From contig PMWR01000625.1 of the NCBI GenBank assembly GCA_003166055.1, forward strand, positions 1 to 5,298: DNA of 5,298 bases. The letters are read 5' to 3'. Position numbers and translations under genes: made by a program. The notes below the pieces were generated by a model. The model did no database searches. It was not told where the DNA came from and worked only from the letters and a program-made list of their open reading frames with translations. Origin of the DNA: Acidobacteriaceae bacterium. Its GTDB lineage: Bacteria; Acidobacteriota; Terriglobia; Terriglobales; Acidobacteriaceae. How positions within the stretch are numbered: position 1 is the first letter of the stretch; each line of letters begins with the position of its first letter. Shown in pieces: positions 1-5,298 of the stretch.

Positions 1-302
1 GGATTCAGCGCCAGCGCCTTGCGATAAAAGGGAATCGCTTCTTTGTAATGTTCCTGGCGCGCCTCCATGAGGCCAATGTGTGCGTACGGCTCCGGGTTTG
101 CCGGTTGAGTACGAAGGCATGCGCGCCATGCAGCCTCGGCCTCGACGATTTTGCCCTGTTGCTCCAGGCTGAGCGCGGTCTGCCGCTGGTTCCCCGGCGC
201 TCGAGTGGTCTGACCAAGGCAGGCGGCTGAGGCTATTCCCCACGCCAGTGCGATTGCCAAGGTCAGTGCGATTGTCATCGTCTGACAGGTTCTCATTCGC
301 AT
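1..302 (-). CDS. Secreted tetratricopeptide-repeat (TPR) protein, N-terminal part; runs off the left edge
   Basis: This frame is open from the left edge to an in-frame stop just upstream of ATG 302. It starts with a signal-peptide-like segment: a short Arg-containing n-region (MRMRTCQT), then a hydrophobic stretch TIALTLAIALAWGIASAA. A Cys follows (SAAC), so either a signal peptidase I site or a poor lipobox is possible. After it come two TPR-like helical hairpins. The first is weak (ALSLEQQGKIVEAEAAW...CL...P). The second is classical: PEPYAHIGLMEARQEHYKEA followed by IPFYRKALALN, matching the family pattern of Tyr/Leu-Gly/Tyr/Ala/Tyr/Ala positions. TPRs mediate protein-protein contacts; here probably in the periplasm or at the membrane. 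Start candidates are ATG at 302, 296 and 278; 302 is preferred because GAAAGAG lies 11 bases upstream and it supplies the basic n-region. The gene sits 116 bases after the receptor, behind a terminator. TPR genes commonly neighbour such receptors in Acidobacteriota. About 100 residues are visible, and the C-terminal function is unknown. Confidence 0.8.
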   Translation of the reverse strand, partial: MRMRTCQTMTIALTLAIALAWGIASAACLGQTTRAPGNQRQTALSLEQQGKIVEAEAAWRACLRTQPANPEPYAHIGLMEARQEHYKEAIPFYRKALALN

Positions 303-359
303 TGCGAATCCGGCTCTTTCATCTGTTCATTTTATTGGAAGCCCGGCAAACGCAGGACA

Positions 360-401
360 CAAGAATAAGAGGGGCGCGGCAGGGATTACCTGTCGCGCCC
401 C
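360..401 (-). terminator. Intrinsic terminator of the TonB-dependent receptor gene
   Basis: Read on the minus strand, GGGGCGCG (401-394) pairs with CGCGCCCC (378-371) and CAGG (392-389) with CCTG (383-380). One A/C mismatch separates the two stem blocks, and the loop is 5 bases. The 12-bp GC-rich stem is followed by TCTTATTCTTG (370-360), a moderately U-rich tail. On the plus strand the bases after the stem are CCCGG, so the element is oriented for the receptor gene, whose TAA stop is 17 bases upstream. It would uncouple the TPR gene from the receptor unless there is read-through. Confidence 0.85.
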
Positions 402-418
402 CCGGTTGAGGGTTACGG

Positions 419-3400
419 TTAGAACACGAACTTGCCACCGAACTCGAATTCTCTCGGGTCCTGCGTTCCTGTCGCAAATCCAAAGTTGGATGCGGGAACG
501 TAGCTACTGGGGAGACTCGGGTCAGCACCCTTGGTAAGGCTGAAGTTCAAGCCGTTGTTGATCCCGTTGAACTGGGTGTGGTTGAAAGTGTTGAAGCTCT
601 CGGCGCGGAGTTCGACGTGAGCGCGTTCGCCAAGGGCAAAGGATTTGTAAAGTGCGGTTGTGAAGTTGGTGCGGCCGGGGCCTACTACAACATCCTTGCC
701 GGCATTGCCGAAGCCCAGGTTCGGGCCGCCGTCCCATGCTGCTACGGGCTGCGAGAAGCCAGCCGAGCTCACCCACTGATAGCCGCTGTTGGTGCCGACT
801 GTCGTCTTTCCCTTGGTATATTGCGGTTTGCCGGTAATGTTCGGACGGACGCGATAGTCGCCTCCCAAACCAACCGTATCCGGACCGCCACCGCCCGGAG
901 CGGTATTGCCCAACCAGGGCATACCAGCCTCGGAGACGACCGTGCCGGAGACTTCCCATCCGCCGAGCACACTGTGAGACAAACCGTTTGCATGCGCAAA
1001 CAACGGGATCTTGTACTCGTAGTTGCCGTTGAACACATTGCGGCGATCCAGAATACCGGACCCCTTGTCGTACTTCAGGTTCCAGGGATCGAACGAGGGG
1101 TTATTGTTGTCCACGTCCACGCTGCTCTGCGTGTCGTCGATCTGGTGGGAGTAGGTGTAATCCAGCTCGAAACTCAGACCGTGCTTGTTTTGCTGGCGAA
1201 GTCCAATCTGGAAGCTGTTGTAAGTGCCAGTTAGCGGATTCTCCTGCAACCGGATGTTGCCGAAGCCTGGATAGGTTGCCAGATTCAGCTTTTGAACCGT
1301 CGTCAGCCCACCATTTACAGATGCCGCACGGGTCGCCATCGGCGTGCTTAACGGGTAGTTGTTGATCGGCAGCCAGGTATTCTGATGCCAATCGAGGTTG
1401 CCCACATACTGCGTGACCAGGATCAGCGCGGGAGCGATTTCATGTTGCACACCCAGGCTGAACTGCGCCACGGCAGGATTCGGGTAATAGGTATTCAGGG
1501 AGTTGTACCCCTGGGTGAAGGTAGGCGTGGCAGCCGTGCCGCCAGCCTGCCAGTTGGTTGAGGTGCCGGTGAATTCTACGTCGTTGGCAGCCGGTGTGCT
1601 GATGAAAGGAGCGCTGCCGGCGGCGTCGTAGATGTCGTTGCCCTGGATGCGCTCGTAGAACGTTCCAAAGCCACCGCGCACGACGGTCTTGCCATTGCCC
1701 GTCAGGTCATAGGAGAAACCGACACGGGGCATGGCCGTCTTGTAGTCCTGCCTTGCCAAACCACGCGGAACGCCATTCTGCCCGGCGAGTGCAATACCGT
1801 TCAGATAGAAGGTACCGATGGAATTGGTGACCAGCCCCGGGCTGGTCGACATAAACGAGCCGTCGGCGTTGAACGTCGGCGCAAGCCCCGTCTGATACAG
1901 GGATGGGTCAAAGTTTGAAACCTGGTTGTTGCGTTCCCAGACGTGCGGCATGGCATCGTAACGGAAGCCATACTGGATGCTCAACCGGCTGTTGACATGC
2001 CAGTTGTCCTGGGCATAAACAGAGGTTGTCTGGTTGACATAGTGGTTGATGGGATTGGCGTTCGACTGGCTGAAGCTCGCGGTCAGGCCGAGCAGGAAGT
2101 CCAGATACGAATCACCCGTGAGCTGCCCGCCAACCTGCGAGGCCTTGGAGTCAAAGGTGTAATCGCCCTCGGAATCCTTGCCGATGACCTGGTTCTTGGT
2201 GTAGCGGTTGTAGCCGCCGCCGAACTTCATCTGATGTTTGCCCTTGGTCACGGACAGGCCGAATACCTCGGCGTAGTCCTCGGCGCCGTTCGTCCAGGGA
2301 TCGTTTCCAGGACCCCAATCCGCGCCGCCGTCGTTGGCCCATTTAATGTCGGGCAGGCGATTGCCCACATCGTTCGCTGTTGCGAAGTAGGTCCCGGTGC
2401 TCCAGCCCGAAGGCTTAACGAAGCTGCCGCCCTCCGCCGCTACCGGAATAATGGCGATCTTGTTGCCGTCGTAGTTGAACGCCGCTTCCAACAGAACCGA
2501 GGGTGACAGTGTTCCGGTCAGCTTGATGATCGAGCTGTACGACGGGTTGCTGAAGTTGGAGCCAACGGTCGGAATGTTGTCGCCCTGCCACTCGGGAGTG
2601 GCCTGGACGGAGTCGTTGGCGTCATGAATGAAGTGGCCAAACAGTTGCCACTTGTCATTGATGTTGTGATCGATGCGGAACAGATCTTCCCGGACATTGA
2701 TCGGTAGATGGCCGCCTGACGGGGTGTACTGATCGGTCCCCAGATTGGTCGCGGCGGGCAGGTTCTTGGTCGCGTTGAAGAGCAGGGCGTTGGGATCCAG
2801 CAGGTTACCGGGAATGACACCACCCGGAAACGCCTGACCCGGTGTCAGTCCATCGCCTTTGATCTTCGCGGCAAGCACTGGATCGGCAACCGTAGGCACG
2901 GTTACTGACGTTATCGGGTTCAACGCCGTGGGGATCACGTAGGTGAAATTCGCTGCTGTAGTGACTTCGTCCGCCCCCGGCATCACATCGACCGGATTGG
3001 TCGATACGCCGTTGACCATCTTGCGCCACTCCTCGTTGAAGAAGAAGAAGGTCCTCTTTTTGCCCTCGTTGTATACGTGAGGAATGAAAACCGGACCGCC
3101 GATGTTGGCGCCGAAGACGTTATAGCGCAGTTCCGCCTTGGGCGTCTTCTGTCCAGCGTTGTTATCGAAATAGCTGTGGGCGTCGAGCGCGTCGTTACGA
3201 TCGAACTCCCAGGCTTCGCCGTGGAACTTCTGGGTGCCGCTCTTGATGGACATGGTCACGGCGCCGCCGGAAGCAATGCCGTAATCCGGAGGATAGTTGC
3301 TGGCCAGCACCTGGAACTCGCTCAGTGAGTCCTGTGAAGGCATGACGGACATTTTGCCGCCGGAACCGCGGTCGTACGCCTCGCCGCCGTCAACGATCCA

Positions 3401-3979
3401 GATGTTGTGCGCCTGGCTGAGACCGTTGAAGCTGATGGCATAGCTGGCGTTCACAGAGAATGGATTCTCCATATCCGGCAGGTTGCCGCTGACGCCCAGT
3501 CCCAACGCCGCCAGGGCGAGCACGTTGCGCCCGTTGGTGGGCAGCTCGGTAATCTGTTCCTCGTTGATCAGCGTACTGACCACGTTCGAGTCGCTCTGTA
3601 CAACCAGAGCGTCGGCCGCGACGGTCACGGTTTGCGTATCCGCGCCGACCGTGAGTTTAATGTCGACCCGGAACGTCCTCGAAATGTCGATAACCACGCC
3701 CTTCTGCTCGTAGTTCTCGAAACCCTTGGCCGTAACCTTCAGGTTGTAGTTTGCCGCGTTCAGGCCGGGAATGGTGTAAAAGCCGGTGTCGCCGCTGGTA
3801 GTGGTGTGAACCGCGCCAGTGGCCGGGTCGGTGAGGGTGATCTTCGCTCCCCCAACGAACGCTCCCGTCTGGTCTGTGACGATGCCGGTAAGCTCTGAAT
3901 TGGTCTGCGCAAATGCCCCCGCGCATGCCATGACAAAGATTAGCGACAAAAGGAGAAATCTTTGTTTTGCGTATCTCAT
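419..3979 (-). CDS. Oar-like TonB-dependent outer-membrane receptor with N-terminal carboxypeptidase-regulatory-like domain
   Basis: A 1186-residue outer-membrane beta-barrel, normal in length for the Oar-like family; these take up large ligands using energy from TonB-ExbBD. Residues 1-24 form a Sec signal peptide (MRYAKQR, then FLLLSLIFVMACAGAFA, cleaved before Gln25). Residues about 28-110 are the beta-sandwich domain (ELTGIVTDQTGAFVGGAKI, then GFYTIPGL and YNLKVTAKGFE). The plug covers about 125-255, with LPTNGRNVLALAALG at 146-160, IWIVDGGEAYDRGSG at 193-207 and YGIASGGAVTMSIKSGT at 233-249. The rest is barrel: FHGEAWEFDRNDALDA (252-267), KKRTFFFFNEEWR (307-319), DPWNL (964-968), DRRNVFNGNY (978-987), GPGRTNF (1100-1106), RAESFNTFNHTQF (1125-1137) and a terminal Phe (KFVF), the usual barrel-assembly signal. 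The mature protein has no cysteine; the only one is Cys19 in the signal peptide. No clear TonB box was found and the ligand is unknown. The frame is intact. The start is supported by AAAAGGAAGG four bases upstream. Confidence 0.95.
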   Translation of the reverse strand: MRYAKQRFLLLSLIFVMACAGAFAQTNSELTGIVTDQTGAFVGGAKITLTDPATGAVHTTTSGDTGFYTIPGLNAANYNLKVTAKGFENYEQKGVVIDISRTFRVDIKLTVGADTQTVTVAADALVVQSDSNVVSTLINEEQITELPTNGRNVLALAALGLGVSGNLPDMENPFSVNASYAISFNGLSQAHNIWIVDGGEAYDRGSGGKMSVMPSQDSLSEFQVLASNYPPDYGIASGGAVTMSIKSGTQKFHGEAWEFDRNDALDAHSYFDNNAGQKTPKAELRYNVFGANIGGPVFIPHVYNEGKKRTFFFFNEEWRKMVNGVSTNPVDVMPGADEVTTAANFTYVIPTALNPITSVTVPTVADPVLAAKIKGDGLTPGQAFPGGVIPGNLLDPNALLFNATKNLPAATNLGTDQYTPSGGHLPINVREDLFRIDHNINDKWQLFGHFIHDANDSVQATPEWQGDNIPTVGSNFSNPSYSSIIKLTGTLSPSVLLEAAFNYDGNKIAIIPVAAEGGSFVKPSGWSTGTYFATANDVGNRLPDIKWANDGGADWGPGNDPWTNGAEDYAEVFGLSVTKGKHQMKFGGGYNRYTKNQVIGKDSEGDYTFDSKASQVGGQLTGDSYLDFLLGLTASFSQSNANPINHYVNQTTSVYAQDNWHVNSRLSIQYGFRYDAMPHVWERNNQVSNFDPSLYQTGLAPTFNADGSFMSTSPGLVTNSIGTFYLNGIALAGQNGVPRGLARQDYKTAMPRVGFSYDLTGNGKTVVRGGFGTFYERIQGNDIYDAAGSAPFISTPAANDVEFTGTSTNWQAGGTAATPTFTQGYNSLNTYYPNPAVAQFSLGVQHEIAPALILVTQYVGNLDWHQNTWLPINNYPLSTPMATRAASVNGGLTTVQKLNLATYPGFGNIRLQENPLTGTYNSFQIGLRQQNKHGLSFELDYTYSHQIDDTQSSVDVDNNNPSFDPWNLKYDKGSGILDRRNVFNGNYEYKIPLFAHANGLSHSVLGGWEVSGTVVSEAGMPWLGNTAPGGGGPDTVGLGGDYRVRPNITGKPQYTKGKTTVGTNSGYQWVSSAGFSQPVAAWDGGPNLGFGNAGKDVVVGPGRTNFTTALYKSFALGERAHVELRAESFNTFNHTQFNGINNGLNFSLTKGADPSLPSSYVPASNFGFATGTQDPREFEFGGKFVF

Positions 3980-4535
3980 GAGACCTTCCTTTTCAAGTTT
4001 GTTTCTGTTCTCGTTTCATTCCGCTGTCGTTTCCCATTCATCGGCAATGAATCCTCTGGGACGAAGTCGGAATCCAGGTTGCGCGGCTGGTGTTTGAGGT
4101 GGGGCCGATGCCCTTCTCCTGACTCGTTCGAATTGATCGCATTCCATTTGCATAACGCCCTCGCACACCCCTTGGCTTACGGAAGAATGCGAAGGCCTTC
4201 GCCGATCTGGAAAACGATTCGTTCAATTTGGCGCAATGCGGATATCGATCCGGAGCTGCAGCGGACTCGCTGCATGCGCGCGGATTGAGAAATCTCGCTG
4301 AGAGAGTCAACTTGCTGCACAGTCCCTCGATCCACTTAGCCCGTCTTTTCGAGCCGCCCATGCGTTTTCGCCTGAGCTGGCCACCGGCATCGATCGCGCC
4401 GGAACGTGGCGGTCTACATTCGTTCTGTTCCATGCCGGACACTGTTCCTTATTCCGGCAACCGATTGACTCAGGTCCTCTTGTCCGGCGCAGTATTGGCT
4501 CGCGACCAGGCGTCGTAAGGACGCAGCTTCCCCGT
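3980..4535 (-). other. Long gene-free stretch, probable 5' leader of the receptor mRNA
   Basis: I find no convincing gene in this stretch of about 555 bases on either strand. The frames that stay open encode Arg/Ser-rich or low-complexity proteins without a recognisable domain, and their third-position GC is only about as high as the surrounding sequence. If transcription starts at the promoter at 4650-4679, this stretch is most of a leader of about 660 bases, long for a bacterial mRNA. I did not recognise a riboswitch. Small GC-rich inverted repeats are present (CCGGC 4384-4388 with GCCGG 4398-4402) but none is followed by a U tract. Alternatively, another promoter closer to the gene exists that I could not recognise, or this is a decayed gene. 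Confidence 0.45.
3984..3993 (-). promoter_or_regulatory. Ribosome binding site of the receptor gene
   Basis: On the minus strand AAAAGGAAGG ends four bases (TCTC) before the ATG at 3979. It is purine-rich and close to the Shine-Dalgarno consensus. The signal peptide begins right at this ATG, so the site fixes the start. The spacing is slightly short but functional in most bacteria. Confidence 0.75.
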
Positions 4536-4538
4536 CCC

Positions 4539-4566
4539 CTGAAAAAGGGGTTTTCCCCATTTTCAG
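4539..4566 (-). repeat. Strong leader hairpin (12-bp inverted repeat, 4-base loop)
   Basis: CTGAAAAAGGGG (4539-4550) and CCCCATTTTCAG (4555-4566) are reverse complements except at one position, and they flank a TTTT loop. In minus-strand RNA this gives an 11-of-12-pair stem with one U-U mismatch and an AAAA loop. Neither strand has a U tract after the stem, so it is not a standard terminator. A shorter alternative on the minus strand, GGGG-AAAA-CCCC followed by UUUUU, looks like a weak terminator, but its U run is used up in the longer stem. The hairpin lies 8 bases downstream of the nearest operator-like palindrome and near the 5' end of the predicted receptor mRNA. There it could stabilise the transcript or bind a protein. 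Confidence 0.6.
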
Positions 4567-4574
4567 AGCGATTT

Positions 4575-4590
4575 GCTCAAACGTTTCAGC
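4575..4590. promoter_or_regulatory. LacI/GalR-type operator O1 (promoter-distal)
   Basis: GCTCAAACGTTTCAGC is a 16-bp palindrome with one non-matching pair, centred on the CpG of AAACGTTT. A palindrome of about 16 bp with a central CG and A/T-rich inner arms is the hallmark of LacI/GalR-family operators. With the predicted start at about 4643, its centre is near +61, downstream of the promoter, where a repressor would block elongation or anchor a loop. The identity of the regulator is not visible. Confidence 0.6.
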
Positions 4591-4595
4591 TCTCT

Positions 4596-4611
4596 GCTCA
4601 AACGTTTTAGT
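4596..4611. promoter_or_regulatory. LacI/GalR-type operator O2 (promoter-proximal)
   Basis: GCTCAAACGTTTTAGT repeats the left half of the neighbouring site exactly (GCTCAAACGTTT) and keeps the palindromic AAACGTTT core flanked by CT and AG. It is somewhat less symmetric, with two mismatched pairs in 16. Its centre is 21 bp from O1, two helical turns, so two repressor dimers would sit on the same DNA face. It lies near +40 of the predicted promoter. Confidence 0.6.
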
Positions 4612-4649
4612 TTGACGACCAAAATCTGCCCACTCGGGAGCCGGACGAC

Positions 4650-4679
4650 ATTAAATTCCGGGGAAGAACCATTTGTCAA
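4650..4679 (-). promoter_or_regulatory. Predicted sigma-70-type promoter P1 for the receptor gene
   Basis: On the minus strand, a perfect -35 box TTGACA (4679-4674) is followed after 18 bases by TTTAAT (4655-4650), a five-of-six match to TATAAT. Transcription would start near 4643 and run toward the receptor start at 3979, giving a leader of about 660 bases. It is the best promoter match I found upstream of the gene. Two operator-like palindromes lie just downstream and a third upstream, so the promoter would sit inside a loop between them. The start site is predicted only. Confidence 0.6.
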
Positions 4680-4852
4680 GCTCAAATTTGCGAAAGAGTT
4701 TTTGAGATCTCGCTTCCTGAACCATGCTTATACCTATCCTATCTTCTTCAAATGTAAGATTCGACACGCTTTATAAGCTAATAACCAACTCAGTTCCCTG
4801 AAATCTGTAGGTCGCAAGGCTGGGAGGTAACGCTGAGCTATTTCTCAGGCTG
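4680..4852. other. AT-richer intergenic spacer between the two promoter-operator clusters
   Basis: I see no gene here. Base composition is clearly more AT-rich than the coding parts of the window, as is common for control regions. It contains short self-complementary words (CAAATTTG, GAGATCTC) and a 5-bp stem CTGAG/CTCAG (4833-4848). Several TATA-like words occur on both strands, but none has a properly spaced -35 partner. Confidence 0.5.
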
Positions 4853-4881
4853 ATCAAACTGAAACGTTTTAGTTAAGGCAA
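4853..4881 (-). promoter_or_regulatory. Possible second promoter P2 with an operator in its spacer
   Basis: On the minus strand TTGCCT (4881-4876) and TTTGAT (4858-4853) each match four of six positions of the sigma-70 boxes and are separated by exactly 17 bases. The O3 palindrome fills the spacer, the place where a bound repressor would directly exclude RNA polymerase. The match is modest, so this could be chance, with O3 serving only as an auxiliary looping site. Confidence 0.35.
4857..4874. promoter_or_regulatory. LacI/GalR-type operator O3 (upstream, most symmetric)
   Basis: AACTGAAACGTTTTAGTT is an 18-bp palindrome with a single mismatched pair and the same AAACGTTT core as O1 and O2. 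Its centre is 262 bp from O2 and 283 bp from O1, about 25 and 27 turns at 10.5 bp per turn. It lies about 222 bases upstream of the start predicted for P1. Known analogues are the auxiliary operators of the lac and gal systems; the specific repressor here is unknown. Confidence 0.6.
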
Positions 4882-4930
4882 AAAGCCGCTTTAAGAAGAA
4901 AAGCCGGACCGAGGCATTACTTAAGTGTAC

Positions 4931-5261
4931 GTTCACTGTGAAATCCCTTTGCAGTCTTGCGGTCCGGCGCACGAAGAACACGCCGCGAGACCAATCCTGA
5001 AACTTGCGGGAGAAGATGGCGTGGAGTTCCGCTGTTGAAAACACCGTCGGTTTCTTCCATGCGAACCCCTCCTTGAGGGTGCCCCCCACCGTGATCTGTT
5101 GGGTGATGGAGACAACTGGTCCTGAGCGACCTTCTTGATCTGTGCGTCTGGTTCTCGGTGCTCTTCTTTGATGGGCTCTCGTCACTCTCCGCCCGGGCTG
5201 CCAGTTCTGCCTGTTCCCACAACCGGGCCTTGGCCGGCACGCGAACGATTTTTGCCACCAT
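4931..5261 (-). pseudogene. Possible decayed or frameshifted coding region, product not recognised
   Basis: Three successive minus-strand stretches in different frames look protein-like. The first (5261-5139) begins MVAKIVRVPAKARLWEQAEL and continues with an Ala/Glu/Lys-rich tail. A short one at about 5142-5105 reads DAQIKKVAQDQL. The third (5116-4931) includes ITQQITVGGTLKEGF and STAELHAIFSRKFQDW. Within each stretch codons favour G or C at the third position, which fits one gene broken by two frameshifts. I recognise no family. Alternatives are chance open frames in GC-rich noncoding DNA, a sequencing error in a live small gene, or two tiny genes. The downstream end is AT-rich and does not look coding. 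Confidence 0.3.
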
Positions 5262-5298
5262 CGCAGATGTACAATGACTTTCGGCACCTGCAGCGTTT

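Noticed and set aside
578..1234. Plus-strand open frame of 218 codons antisense to the receptor
   Set aside because: It lies wholly inside the well-supported receptor gene. Its product is a low-complexity Val/Ala-rich shadow with no recognisable domain, typical of antisense frames in GC-rich genes.
1943..2506. Plus-strand open frame of 187 codons antisense to the receptor
   Set aside because: This is the same kind of antisense shadow, with no domain, and the receptor reading on the other strand is unambiguous.
4301..4336. TTGACT on the minus strand (about 4312-4307), considered as the -35 of a promoter nearer the receptor
   Set aside because: At a spacing of 17 bases the -10 position reads CAATCC, matching only two of six consensus bases.
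4038..4442. Minus-strand open frame of 134 codons in the leader
   Set aside because: The product is Arg/Ser-rich without a domain, signal peptide or family resemblance. Codon third positions are not clearly biased. AAGGA lies close to a GTG start but is weak evidence.
4228..4518. Plus-strand open frame of 96 codons
   Set aside because: No recognisable domain, it overlaps the frame on the other strand, and no good ribosome binding site was seen.
4573..4776. Plus-strand frame of 67 codons with a repeated LLKRF motif
   Set aside because: The repeated peptide is simply the translation of the two operator palindromes, and the rest lies in AT-rich control DNA.
4903..4968. 9-bp inverted repeat GCCGGACCG / CGGTCCGGC with a 48-base gap, considered as ends of a small mobile element
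   Set aside because: The arms do not extend, no target duplication was seen, and the enclosed DNA is too short for anything recognisable; chance is likely in GC-rich sequence.

Overview
The window reads as a piece of an Acidobacteriota chromosome, probably a soil-type Terriglobia. It is dominated by one very large Oar-like TonB-dependent receptor (1186 aa, N-terminal carboxypeptidase-regulatory-like domain), a family strongly expanded in that phylum. The assignment rests on family knowledge and moderately high GC in the genes; there is no rRNA or other phylogenetic marker here.

Layout, all genes on the minus strand, so transcription runs from high to low coordinates. About 4931-5261 holds a possible decayed coding region with three successive reading frames. 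About 4570-4900 is an AT-richer control region with no gene. About 3980-4570 would be a long untranslated leader with no convincing gene and one strong hairpin (4539-4566). The receptor occupies 419-3979 and ends in a good intrinsic terminator (360-401). After a 116-base gap, a secreted tetratricopeptide-repeat (TPR) protein begins at 302 and runs off the left edge.

The most interesting part is the control region. Three near-perfect palindromes share the core AAACGTTT, the type of site bound by LacI/GalR-family repressors, and I saw no other copy in the window. Two lie 21 bp apart just downstream of a strong sigma-70-like promoter (TTGACA-18-TTTAAT). The third lies 262 bp farther upstream, inside the spacer of a second, weaker promoter-like pair. 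All three fall close to whole helical turns of one another, as expected for repression by DNA looping or cooperative binding. No LacI-type gene is visible, so the regulator would be encoded outside the window.

Inferred working model: a sugar-responsive LacI-type repressor controls an outer-membrane receptor that imports a large substrate, possibly a glycan or its breakdown products, and the TPR protein is a periplasmic or envelope-associated partner. The substrate cannot be read from the sequence.
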